From Calditrichia bacterium (GTDB taxonomy: Bacteria; Calditrichota; Calditrichia; Calditrichales; J004), in NCBI GenBank assembly GCA_020635035.1, contig JACKAO010000001.1, positions 372,001-436,000 on the forward strand: a stretch of 64,000 nt of DNA. The letters run 5' to 3'. Under the pieces are notes generated by a model that was not told where the DNA came from, searched no databases, and was given only the letters and a program-made list of their open reading frames with translations. This document shows positions 48,232 to 57,165 of the stretch, one piece after another. The translations under genes and the position numbers were made by a program. Within the stretch, counting starts at the first letter, position 1. Every line of letters begins with the position of its first letter.

Positions 48232-48288
48232 AGTGTGTACCTGTTGTTCACATCATAAAACATGGATTGTGCTTTTTCGGAACACACT
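48232..48288. promoter_or_regulatory. inverted repeat upstream of the sigma-54 promoter, possible activator site
   Basis: AGTGTGTACC (48232-48241) and GGAACACACT (48279-48288) form an inverted repeat matching at 9 of 10 positions, with 37 bases between. It lies about 105-165 bases upstream of the -24 element, the typical place for enhancer sites of sigma-54 activators. It could instead be a hairpin at the end of the activator gene. Confidence 0.45.
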
Positions 48289-48317
48289 TCTTTTGATATT
48301 AAGAATGGAACAGAACT

Positions 48318-49262
48318 TTATTTAATGTTATGACGGGATAAACGGTTATATAAGGCGCGCCGGCTTATCCCGAGCAAGCGTGCGGCTTCTGTTCGGTTAT
48401 TGGCGGTGGCATTGAGTACAGCTAGGATCATTTCCTTTTCAACTGTATCAAGGGGTGTGCCTATTGTGAATGTTAACTCCGGACCGGATGCATCACTTTC
48501 TGTATTTTTGAAACGGGCCGGCAGGTGTTCTGTTTGGATCTGCTCACCATTGCACAATAATACAGCTCTCTGGACAACATTTTTGAGTTCACGTATATTA
48601 CCCGGCCACTCATAATTATAGAACACATCCATGCAGGATGGTGAAATCCCGCTTATATTTTTGTCGAAGGATTTGTTAAAATTCTGAAGGAAAGCATCAC
48701 AGAGCAGGCTAAGATCAGTTTTACGGGCACGTAATGGCGGAAGCGTAATGCGGAATACATCCATCCTGTAAAACAGGTCTTCGCGGAAGTTATTGTCATT
48801 AACCAGGTCATCTATATCGGCATTGGTGGCTACAATCATACGTACATCCACGGCAATGCTGTTAGTTCCACCTAATCGCTGAAATTTTTTATGCTCAATA
48901 AGACGCAGAAGGCTGACTTGTACTTTTTCATCAATAGCATCTATTTCATCAAGGAAAATCGTGCCCTTATCAGCTTGTTCAAACTTGCCTTCATGGGTTC
49001 GTAAAGCCCCCGTAAAAGCACCTTTTTCGTGACCAAAAAGTTCACTGGCAACCAGTTGCGTAGGTATTGCTCCCAGGTTTACCGGTATATAGCTCTGATC
49101 TTTCCGCGGAGAATAATTATGAATAGCCTGGGCAACCAGATCTTTCCCGGTTCCGGTTTCACCAATCAGCATTATGGGTATTTCGGTGACAGCTGCCTGC
49201 TTTATCTGGTTGAAAACCTTATGCATCGCAGGAGAATCACCTATAATTTGGTTAAACGCCAT
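48318..49262 (-). CDS. sigma-54-dependent transcriptional activator without sensor domain
   Basis: The AAA+ domain starts almost at the N-terminus. Walker A GETGTGKD is at 34-41, the sigma-54 contact loop GAFTGA at 81-86, Walker B TIFLDEIDAID follows, and the arginine-finger region is FREDLFYRMDVF. A Fis-type helix-turn-helix ends the protein (NRTEAARLLGISRRALYNRL). At 314 residues it has no receiver, GAF or PAS sensor, like PspF. Its activity is probably set by a partner protein. The degenerate receiver encoded by the next operon could be such a partner; this is inference. Confidence 0.93.
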   Translation of the reverse strand: MAFNQIIGDSPAMHKVFNQIKQAAVTEIPIMLIGETGTGKDLVAQAIHNYSPRKDQSYIPVNLGAIPTQLVASELFGHEKGAFTGALRTHEGKFEQADKGTIFLDEIDAIDEKVQVSLLRLIEHKKFQRLGGTNSIAVDVRMIVATNADIDDLVNDNNFREDLFYRMDVFRITLPPLRARKTDLSLLCDAFLQNFNKSFDKNISGISPSCMDVFYNYEWPGNIRELKNVVQRAVLLCNGEQIQTEHLPARFKNTESDASGPELTFTIGTPLDTVEKEMILAVLNATANNRTEAARLLGISRRALYNRLSRHNIK

Positions 49263-49312
49263 TAGCTTTTCCCAGACTTATCGGCAAAGTGCCTGAATAT
49301 TTTGCTGATTGT

Positions 49313-49531
49313 CTATTCAACAACGTTATAATGGGTATTGTTGATTGCCATTTTAATAAAAAGCATATCTGTTGCAGCGGCATCATATTTTACAGAGACT
49401 GTTCCATCCTGATGCGATGCTTTGGCTTCTATAACGCCTTCGACATCTTTTACAGCATTTACTACAGTGTTTTCACAGCCATTGCACATCATACCGTTTA
49501 CTTTTAAAGTTTCTTCTTTCATCTCTGCCAT
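49313..49531 (-). CDS. heavy-metal-associated (HMA) domain protein
   Basis: This copper/heavy-metal chaperone-like protein has about 72 residues. The metal-binding motif is GMMCNGCENTVV (CxxC), followed by the normal HMA fold (VEGVIEAKASHQDGTVSVKY). I chose the ATG at 49531, which has AGGAG eight bases upstream; the frame reaches 49564. It is followed by the sigma-54 activator gene after 50 bases. No copper ATPase is nearby. Confidence 0.88.
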   Translation of the reverse strand: MAEMKEETLKVNGMMCNGCENTVVNAVKDVEGVIEAKASHQDGTVSVKYDAAATDMLFIKMAINNTHYNVVE

Positions 49532-49629
49532 TTTAGTACTCCTGATATATATAAGTTTATGCAAAAGTTTTAATTTATGTTTTTAAGCTGAAAGTTGAAA
49601 CTCGAAATTTATTTTTAGGTTCATTTGTA

Positions 49630-49817
49630 CTTCCGCTTTAACGGGAATAACAGGCAAATGGTTGTTCGTCATTTCGAGGCCAAAGGCCTAGAAATCTATT
49701 GGTTCGCATTCAGGTGATCCCTGCATAAAACCGGGATGACGAGTCTTTAGTTATAGCCATTGACTGATGGTAAGTTGTTTCCTATGATGAGATCCCGGTG
49801 TAAAACCGGGATGACGA
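49630..49817. repeat. cluster of palindromic intergenic repeats
   Basis: Four short repeat units lie downstream of nothing obvious. They are a TTCCGCTTTAACGGGAATAA unit at 49630-49653 and CATTTCGAGGCCAAAGGCCT at about 49670-49689. Two copies of GATCCCGGT-TAAAACCGGGATGAC follow, at 49716-49743 (first arm degenerate) and 49791-49817 (perfect). The last copy shares its left flank (TAAGTTGTTT...GATGA) with the copy at 56775, so the repeat is about 45 bases long there. Similar dispersed palindromes are common in FCB-group genomes. Confidence 0.75.
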
Positions 49818-49826
49818 AATCTGTGA

Positions 49827-50100
49827 ACATATGTCCTTTTATCTTGATACAAAAGGACCAAAAGATCAAGACGAAATTTAAGTCGCACGGGTGTATGAAT
49901 CGTTCGTTAAATTCACAGGCTTCAACAGAAATTTCGTCAATTTATATTTGCCGCAGGTAAAAAACTTGCAAATACATGTTTGAGTCGTCTGTAAATGAAT
50001 TATAATTCTAAACCAATAAATAATCATGCTTTGAGAATCTGTCCGAGTTTGTATTTGCAGAATGAGTTTTGGTTCTTTTGCTCTCTTCAAAAGAACATGT
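49827..50100. repeat. 274-base element with similar hairpins at both ends (MITE-like)
   Basis: The left end (49827-49863) contains the hairpin GTCCTTTT...AAAAGGAC followed by CAAAA. The right end (50067-50100) contains TTTTG before the hairpin GTTCTTTTG...CAAAAGAAC. The two ends are imperfect inverted copies of each other. Inside, GACGAAATTT (49871) and AAATTTCGTC (about 49929) form a further inverted repeat. No open frame of note exists. It may be a non-autonomous mobile element or structured repeat, inserted between palindrome copies. Confidence 0.5.
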
Positions 50101-50122
50101 AAATAGTTTTGTTATAATAATA

Positions 50123-50193
50123 GATCCCCGTTGTAAAACCGGGATGACAGATATGTTGGTTTCAACTGGATTCCCGCTTTCTTGGGAATGACA
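50123..50193. repeat. two further palindromic repeat units
   Basis: GATCCCCGTTGTAAAACCGG continuing to GATGACAG occupies 50123-50150. ACTGGATTCCCGCTTTCTTG continuing to GGAATGACA occupies 50165-50193. The second unit recurs at 56658-56688. Both lie just beyond the end of the decayed Asp-box gene. Confidence 0.75.
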
Positions 50194-50200
50194 AATGTGG

Positions 50201-52342
50201 CTACTTTAGCAACAGCATTTTCATACTGGGTATTATGACGGCTGTTAAGCGGGTGAAGTAAGCTTACCAGCAGCAGAGTAAGCCTGCATCAAATTCTAAA
50301 ACGTATGTACCCGGTGATTGCCTTTTGTTGGTCAATGTGGCAACTTCGCTACCCAGTGCATTAAATATTTTAAGCTGTACATAAGCAGAATGCGGCAAGC
50401 TGTATTCTATTCGCGTGGCAGGATTAAATGGATTAGGATAATTCTGTTTCAGATTAAAATCGTCTGCAATAGCAGCTGACTCCAGCGCTGTTTGCAATCC
50501 AAAATCCCTTTCCATATTCCCGCATCGATTGTACCGGCATAGACTACATCCCCGGCAGAAATAAAGCTGTTAAACTCCACACCGGATGGCAGGTTACTGC
50601 TTTTCTTAACCCAGAGCTTCGTTTTGAAGCTGGTATAAATCGCCGCCCGGCATTGTGTTTACCAGGTATAAATTGCCTTTATAGCGGAGAAATCGGTAAT
50701 AATAGACATCCACCTGGTCAAAGATATCCGGAAAGCCATTGTTTAAGGACTGCCATTCGGACTTGTCTGCTTGTGAATAATAAATTCCCTTACTTGTAAT
50801 GGCAAAAATACGATCTTCAAATCCGCTGTAGCGAATTACAAAGTTATTTTGGGACATGCCATCACTAAATGCCGACCAGCTGTCGCCGTTATCAACAGAG
50901 CGATACAGGCCGGAGTATGTTTTTATAATCAGGTGATCATCACAGGCTAAAATCGTATAAATCGGTGTTTTAACCGCCCCTTCTGACGGCAGGCCGACCG
51001 ATGCTGCAGTCCAGCTTTTGCCATTATCCGCTGAGCGATAGATACCACCGGCTTCCCATATCGGCGTTAAATGATCACGCGCTCTGAGCTTACTGAATCC
51101 TGCGAAAATGTAAGGACCCACAGAAGAAACAGTATTGGAGTAATTTTGGTAATTCGGCGGAATGCCGTTTTGAGCCTGTCCCCAGGTTTGCCCTTTGTCG
51201 GTTGAATGATAGATGCCCTGCGGCCCGACGGCGAACATATCCTGCTCTTTTAAAACAAACTGACGCAGCAGCGGTTCGGTTAACTCCGTCCAGTTATCAC
51301 CCCCATCAGCCGTTCTGTACCAACGATCGTAAGCACCTGCCAGAACTATTTCATCATCTACTACAAATGGCTCCAGTGAAGTTGCAATCAGACCGGGTGT
51401 GATATCCGTTACGCTATTATCATCCAGCGAAAATTGGTATAAAGAACCGTTTGAAAGCAGAAAAATATCTGTACCATCCGTGCTGATATCATAAATGGAA
51501 AGGTTGATAGAAATAAGCGACCAGGTTGTATCCGACAGTTGATAGAGTGACCTGTCTGAGTTACTAAGGGCATACAGCTGGTTGTTTAATGCCAGCAGTT
51601 TATCAATATTACCAGTCGGAAGACCCTGGTTTATTGCCTGCCATACCCTGCCCTGATCTTCTGTTTTAAACACACCAAAATTGGAACCCATATAGAATGC
51701 GCCGTTATACATTTTAAAATCCCGTGCATAGGTTGGTTCTTTTATACCTTCGGGGAATTGCCAGTTTTCGCCCTTATCCCCTGTTATATAAATCCCCTGC
51801 GGAATAGGATATACCGATGTTGTACAACCCAGCAAGGCGACGGAATCAGCAATGGCAAAAGCCGTAATATCAACAAGCTGCTGCACGGTTGGTTCATCAA
51901 AAAGAATAGTATTGGCACTTGTACTAAGCAAAGCCGGCTGCCAGTCACTGCCATCTGTGGATTTGTATATGGTATCGTTAACAGCTGCGTACAAGACATC
52001 ATTGGTGCTGTAAAAGGCAGAAGCACTGCCGGGATTTAGCAATTGCCAGCTTAGACCATCATCCTGAGAGCGGTATAAACCATTATAGCCACGGGCAAAA
52101 AGCTGATCTTTAAAACTTATAAATTGTTCAACATAGGAGATATGCGATATGCTCTGCCATTCTCCCTGTTGGTTTCTGAAAATAGCCCCACGGGATGTTG
52201 CCGCGTATATATCCCCTTTGTGATGGCCAACAACCGTTAAAGCCCCGCCAAAAGGACCGTTTGTCTGCTGCCATTGGGCCTGCAGAAAGGTAGTAAATAT
52301 TAAAGAAACAGCTATTATGAGTTTTGCTGATATTTTAGCCAT
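50201..52342 (-). pseudogene. decaying secreted Asp-box protein with T9SS sorting tail
   Basis: The gene starts at 52342 with a signal peptide (KLIIAVSLIFTTFLQAQ). It reads through 578 codons of Asp-box repeats (SQDDGLSWQLL, TDKGQTWGQA, ADNGKSWTAA, VDNGDSWSAF), then stops at 50606. Frame +1 continues the same protein with WVKKSSNLPSGVEFNSFISA to about 50515. A third frame gives the sorting domain (LKQNYPNPFNPATRIEYSLP, then RQSPGTYVLEFDA) to 50264. Yet another frame ends properly with YFTRLTAV and MLLLK before a stop at 50201. At least three indels lie in the last 400 bases, so the sorting tail is no longer joined to the protein. Confidence 0.85.
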
Positions 52343-53797
52343 ACTGTCCGGCCTTCGCTTTGTTTTGATGTTTTCTTATAATGCTGATTTTTAACCGCAT
52401 GGAATTGTCATAAATTCCATTTTATAAATTGTGCTTCCAAAAACCATCTGGATTTTTAACCTAAGGGTTTTAGGTTGAAAAGATCTTACCAGGTTTGCCG
52501 CTAAGATTCGCTGTAGATTTGTAACCTGTGTGTTTTTGGATGATTATTTGATTCTAAAAAACATTTTGAATGTATGTATATTAATTTTCAATCGTGGTTT
52601 GATTCTTGATTTATTTTTGCCTTGAAAGAAATTTAATCAATAATATATATAAAGGTTTGAATAAAACTTCCTGATAACTAAATTCCTTAACGCTTCTAGA
52701 TATAACTTCAAAATGAATATTAAAATGAATTTACAACGGAACAATTTACCTGTTAATATACAGCTGCTTGTTTAATAATACTATTTTGCAACATATAAAT
52801 TTTATTAACGGTTTTTTTATCAAATTTTGCAATGCTTGAAGCAAGGAAAGGATAAAATTCCAAAAAAGACATTTTCAAGTTCTTGTTGGCTAACGCACGG
52901 TATACTGTCAATTTTTTCCACATTCTTTTGGAAAACAGGACTTAATTCAAAACGCTTTCGTCAAATACAAATCATAGAAGATATTAACATCAGCGAAAGA
53001 AAAGACGGTTTATTATAAGAAAACTAAATACTACAAAGCAGAATCTGTTTAAAATACTTAAACATTTGTAAAAAATGTCCCACACACTGGTTTTAAGTCA
53101 TGGTTTCCAAGTTTTGCAAGGAGAAACCATTACAAACAGAAAAAAGAATTTTATAGCCTATCAAAATCTTTTAAAGCACAATGTTTGTATGGTTTTGTAT
53201 GATAAGATATGTTGAAGTGAATCACTTCTTGAAATATTATTTGATTGCTAATTTGCGTCTTTTGAAAGATTACTGTTATTATTGGAATCTGGCTTTTATA
53301 TTTACAAACCAAAAATCCAAACGTACCAGACATCCCAAACAAACTAATTAAACCCTTTAAAAGGAAGTAACTTAATAAAGCAGCGAACAAAGTATTTGGG
53401 ATTTAGTTGTTTGAACTTGGATCGTAAAATGTATCTATACCGGAAAAAAAAATTAACAGTTAAATTATGCTGTGGAACTTCCATTCCATACAACTATTTT
53501 CTCATGACCTTATGTGGAATTATTCCAATGATAAAAATTTAATAACATAAAGAGCGATAAACTTCCTTCCTTAGAAATATTTCGATTCATTTTTTGACAT
53601 GCAAAAAATAGCTTTTTGATATAATAAAACACAAAAATCCTAAAATAAATTTCTTGAAGATTATTTAACAATCTTTCACTAATTTGAAACTACTGTTAAC
53701 AAAAATAAATTTGGGAATTAATACAACCCACTTATATCGATTGGCCAAACAACGGTTTTGAATATTTACAATAAACAAACAAGTAATTCAGTTTTCT
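52343..53797. other. 1.45 kb AT-rich region without recognisable genes
   Basis: No open frame has family-like sequence or a credible start site. Scattered short frames exist on both strands; the longest is about 79 codons on the minus strand near 53151-53390. They share no pattern I recognise. The part next to 52342 should contain the former promoter of the Asp-box pseudogene. Given the fossil gene that follows, this stretch may also be decayed coding sequence. Confidence 0.6.
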
Positions 53798-54621
53798 ATG
53801 CAAAGAACGAAATCTATCTCTCTTATCCATGGATATTTATTAAATAAGAATTTATTGATTGGCGATGTATTGGATTTTAAAGTTTGCGGCTTTGGTAGTG
53901 ATGTTGTTCTTCTTGAAGAAAAAGGAATCAAAATTGTGGGGTATGACCAAACATTTCAAGTTATCCTACTAAAAATTTGATACAATCCTTTGCTTTTTTA
54001 TGTACTCAATGTTCTGATGAAGAAGAAGAACAAGCAAATATTTTGATTGAAATTTCCCAACACTAAAACCTACTGGTAAGGCATATTTTGCGGTAAGAAG
54101 AGATATAAGATTTTGAAGGTTCCGCAATCATAAAACGCATCAAAACCAACTTATCAATGCAATGTAATTCTAAATTTTAATTCAATTTTTTCAAAATGAA
54201 AATTGCGGGAATTTATAGATATATGCATTTTCAATAAAATCATTGATAAAGAAAATCCGTCTTGTCCTTTTTTGTAATCACGTTTGAAAAGCAAATTAAT
54301 TGGAGAATCTACAACTACATATACCTTGTTGATAAATTTCCTGTAAATAATAGGTCACGTTTGATTATTCCTAAAGGCACACCGAGAACACTATTTTGAT
54401 TTGACTCAAGGGCAATTGGCGTGTTGGTTTATGATCAACAAATAAAAGAGCTTTAATTAGGGATTATAGACCAGATGGATTAATATTGGGTCCAATGTTG
54501 GAAGTAAAGCTGGACAGACAATAGAATCATGTTCATATCATCTAATTCCTCCAATGAAGGCAGTGTTTGAGATCCAAAAGGAGGGTTCGAGAGGAGTTAT
54601 TCTGATAAACAGAAATACTAA
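53798..54621 (+). pseudogene. fossil of a class I SAM methyltransferase/HIT-domain fusion protein
   Basis: Reading the plus strand with frequent frame changes gives a coherent protein. The methyltransferase half starts at ATG 53798 with VLDFKVCGFGSDVVLLEEKG and IVGYDQ (motifs I and II). YVLNVL (53999-54016), EEEQANILIEISQ, LKPTGKAYFAVRRDIRF (54063-54113) and TYQCNVILNF follow. The HIT half has SCPFC (about 54258), LIGESTTTYTLL, DKFPV, YFDLTQGQLACWFMINK (54392-54442), INIGSNVGSKAGQTI (54479-54523), DPKGG (54571-54585) and a final DKQKY stop at 54621. The catalytic histidine triad is lost (ESCSYHLIP). About ten frameshifts and in-frame stops mean it is dead. Confidence 0.78.
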
Positions 54622-54634
54622 AATAGAAATATAG

Positions 54635-54844
54635 TCCGATGTAAAGGGGTATGGCGGTACGCCACCAGAAAAGGCAGACTTTTCACTCCCCGTCAAAACA
54701 TCAGACTATGGTTCACGTGGCTTTAAAACTCTTCCCGGTTACAAAACAAATCAATACTATTCGCAAAACACGGTCTGCCACCTGTTTGGCAGCAGAAACT
54801 ATTATGAGCATATTATAGAGATGAAAAAGACCTTCACCCTGTGA
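54635..54844 (+). other. unassigned open frame of about 69 codons
   Basis: An open frame without a good start codon runs from 54635 to the stop at 54842-54844. It contains GGTPPEKADFSLPVKTSDYG and HLFGSRNYYEHIIEMKKTFT. It is more GC-rich than the flanking fossil region. I do not recognise a family on either strand. It may be the tail of another broken gene or not coding at all. Confidence 0.3.
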
Positions 54845-54894
54845 GATAGTTATTTCATATTCTATTAATAATAATTCTTTTTATCTCGCAGGGT
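54836..54894. repeat. inverted repeat upstream of the serine hydrolase gene
   Basis: ACCCTGTGAGATA (54836-54848) and TATCTCGCAGGGT (54882-54894) form a 13-bp inverted repeat with one mismatch and a 33-base AT-rich loop. It lies at the junction between the unassigned frame and the upstream region of the serine hydrolase. It might be a terminator-like hairpin or the edge of an inserted segment. Confidence 0.45.
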
Positions 54895-55067
54895 AAATCC
54901 TTATTCCCTTGCCCATCATTAATAATTCTGCCCAATGGTCAGAAGACAGATACTTTTTGTATTAATTTTTGTCAGTCACAAAGTAACATATGATTAAATG
55001 ATTGTATTCCAGGTTTTTCTTGGCTGATCCGTTAACCGACGTATGACAAAAGGTAAAGGATTCTATA

Positions 55068-56576
55068 ATGAATATACGAAACGCATTCCTGGCATCCTTA
55101 ATATTATTAACTCTCCACAGTTGTCATTATAAAAACAGCACGGCGGCTATCGAAGGTATGTGGATATCTACCGAAGAAACATCGGCCTTGTTTAATCCCT
55201 GGGCTGATAACGCGGCGCTGCTGATCAGAAGGGACAGCACTGGTATGTGGGCTGCCCGCGGTTTTTTCCTGAAGAACAATGGTTTTAAGGCAGAATGGAA
55301 CTTTAATAATGTGCAGTACGATCCTGTTACAGAAAGCATTTCCCTGCTCGATGAAGATTCGGATACCCTGTTATGCCGCCTGGATGTAAACAATGAAATC
55401 CTTATTGGCGCCATCCATACACAGGATGAAAAGAATCCCTTACATTTTATCCGTGCCGGTAATAAGCTGGAGAACAGGCTGTTGTACCCGCGCTTTCCCG
55501 ATGGCAGCGGCAGGACAACCTATACTTACAGCAAGCCCGTGCAGGTAAATGACGGCTTGCAGACCGGGTCCATTTACAGATATACCGCTGATTCAACTGC
55601 CCTTTCCGGCTTGATGAAAGAAGTAATCGATCAGAAATACGGCAAAATAAAATCACTTTTAATACTCAAAGACAACAAACTGCTGGCAGAAGAATATTTT
55701 TATGATTATAACGCGGAGGATCTGCAGCAGCTTCGGTCCTGCACTAAAAGTATTACGTCCATACTGCTGGGCATGGTACTGGACCGTCACCCGGATGTAA
55801 CAACCGGCCGGCCTGTCTTTACTTTTTTCCCTGCTTATAACGCGTTCGGCACTGCAGGCAGGGAGAAGATCACCATAGATCATCTGTTAACAATGACGGC
55901 AGGATATCAATGGGATGATATTCCCGCTGAGATGTTTGAAGCGGATGATTGTATTGAATTTATTTTGAGTCGGCCGCTTGAAGCCGAACCCGGAGAAAAG
56001 TTCAACTATAACAGCGGCTGTTCAAATCTTCTTGGCGGAATAATAAGCCATATTGAAAATACAAAGACACAGGCCTTTGCAGATAGTTTTCTCTTTAAGC
56101 CATTGGGTATCACAGAATATGACTGGGAAACACATAAAGATGGTACTCTGCAATGCGGCAATGGGCTCAGTTTACGTTCCCGGGATATGGCCAAAATCGG
56201 CTTACTTGTTCTTAATGATGGCATATGGCAGGGTAAACTGCTTGTGTCAAAAGAGTGGATACGCGAATCGACCCGCCCGCATGTCGCGGAAAGTCCCTAT
56301 TTTAACTACGGCTATCACTGGTGGCATCATTCCAGGAATAACCTGCAATGGTGGAAAGAACCGAATGTGGCATCACCCGATGAGCATGATCTGATCACGG
56401 CACTCGGGCATGGCGGCCAGTATATCATGATTATCAGGGATTTAAACCTTGTGGTGGTTACCACAGCATCTGATTTTGAAAATGGACATATTGCACGCAG
56501 TAAAATCCCGCTCGCCATCGAAGGTATTGTCCCCCTTTTTGAAGATAACAAGGGACGTGAATCAGGTTTGCTATGA
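55068..56576 (+). CDS. serine hydrolase lipoprotein (beta-lactamase/class C PBP family)
   Basis: This is a predicted lipoprotein, with hydrophobic segment ASLILLTLHSC and lipidation Cys about residue 19. Residues 25-135 form a separate beta domain, and residues about 185-490 a class C beta-lactamase-type domain. The catalytic SxxK is S224-C-T-K227 (RSCTKSIT), the second motif is YNS at 314-316 and the third is HGG in ALGHGGQYIMI. Such enzymes act as carboxypeptidases, esterases or peptidases; the substrate is not predictable. The reading frame is intact and GC-richer than its surroundings, suggesting recent acquisition. AAAGG lies upstream of the ATG. Confidence 0.88.
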   Translation: MNIRNAFLASLILLTLHSCHYKNSTAAIEGMWISTEETSALFNPWADNAALLIRRDSTGMWAARGFFLKNNGFKAEWNFNNVQYDPVTESISLLDEDSDTLLCRLDVNNEILIGAIHTQDEKNPLHFIRAGNKLENRLLYPRFPDGSGRTTYTYSKPVQVNDGLQTGSIYRYTADSTALSGLMKEVIDQKYGKIKSLLILKDNKLLAEEYFYDYNAEDLQQLRSCTKSITSILLGMVLDRHPDVTTGRPVFTFFPAYNAFGTAGREKITIDHLLTMTAGYQWDDIPAEMFEADDCIEFILSRPLEAEPGEKFNYNSGCSNLLGGIISHIENTKTQAFADSFLFKPLGITEYDWETHKDGTLQCGNGLSLRSRDMAKIGLLVLNDGIWQGKLLVSKEWIRESTRPHVAESPYFNYGYHWWHHSRNNLQWWKEPNVASPDEHDLITALGHGGQYIMIIRDLNLVVVTTASDFENGHIARSKIPLAIEGIVPLFEDNKGRESGLL

Positions 56577-56577
56577 T

Positions 56578-56607
56578 AAAAAAAACCTGCCGCGGTTAAG
56601 CAGCAGG
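56578..56607 (-). terminator. intrinsic terminator on the minus strand
   Basis: On the minus strand, CCTGCTGC-TTAACC-GCGGCAGG forms an 8-bp hairpin (one T-G pair) followed by eight T residues. It is well placed to stop minus-strand transcripts coming from the RRM gene at 56869. It lies immediately after the stop of the plus-strand serine hydrolase gene, where the orientation would not terminate that gene. Confidence 0.75.
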
Positions 56608-56657
56608 CCAACTAACGAGAACGTTATTAACCCAACAAGAAAATAGAAATGTTCATT

Positions 56658-56800
56658 AACTGGATTCCCGCTTTCGTGAGAATGACAGGTTTGAGTTTAA
56701 AGGCTAGTGTAGCCTTCCCTTTTTTAAGGGAAGGTGTCCGTCAGGACGGATGGGTAAGCTGTTTGCATTGATGAGATCCCGGTATAAAACCGGGATGACA
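56658..56800. repeat. second cluster of palindromic intergenic repeats
   Basis: Three units are present. AACTGGATTCCCGCTTTCGT continuing to AATGACAG lies at 56658-56688 (as at 50165). CCTTCCCTTTTTTAAGGGAA continuing with the hairpin TCCGTC-AG-GACGGA lies at 56713-56756 (core as at 4189). GATCCCGGTATAAAACCGGG continuing ATGACA lies at 56775-56800 (as at 49791, including the flank TAAGCTGTTT and GATGA). The cluster closes the accessory zone that the first cluster opens. It occupies most of the 290-base gap before the RRM gene. Confidence 0.8.
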
Positions 56801-56868
56801 CCAAACGGCTTTTACACTAAATTTCTTTTAAACTTTTAATTTTTCACTTTTAACTTTAAAAAAACAAC

Positions 56869-57165
56869 TTACCAGCGTCTGCCGCCGCCACCATAACCAC
56901 CACGGTTTCCACTGCCGGAAGATTTTTTTGGCTTGGCTTCATTTACAACAATGTTCTGGCTATTTATCTGGCTGCCATTCAGGTTTTGTATAGCATCCTG
57001 GGCTTCTTTTTTTGATGGCATTTCAACAAATGCAAATCCGCGTACTTCCTGAGAAAATTTATCTTTTACCAGGTTAACGGATGTGACTTCACCATATCCT
57101 TCAAATGCCTTGCGTACATCGTCAGCCGTGCTTGTTTTGGGAAGATTCCCTACGTAAATGTTCAT
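56869..57165 (-). CDS. RRM-domain RNA-binding protein with Gly-rich tail
   Basis: This small single RRM protein has 98 residues. RNP2 is NIYVGNLP at 2-9 and RNP1 is RGFAFVEM at about 43-50. The C-terminal 20 residues are Gly/Arg-rich (GNRGGYGGGGRRW), as in cyanobacterial Rbp and plant glycine-rich RNA-binding proteins. Such proteins are often induced by cold. A related gene lies upstream at 57473. Confidence 0.93.
   Translation of the reverse strand: MNIYVGNLPKTSTADDVRKAFEGYGEVTSVNLVKDKFSQEVRGFAFVEMPSKKEAQDAIQNLNGSQINSQNIVVNEAKPKKSSGSGNRGGYGGGGRRW

Noticed and set aside
53074..53217. Short frame starting MSHTLVLSHGFQVLQ, a little like the N-terminus of some HNH endonucleases
   Set aside because: Only about ten residues resemble that family. 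The continuation and both other frames do not, and no Cys/His HNH core follows.
53151..53390. 79-codon minus-strand frame in the gene-poor region
   Set aside because: Low-complexity AT-rich translation, no ribosome-binding site and no family pattern.
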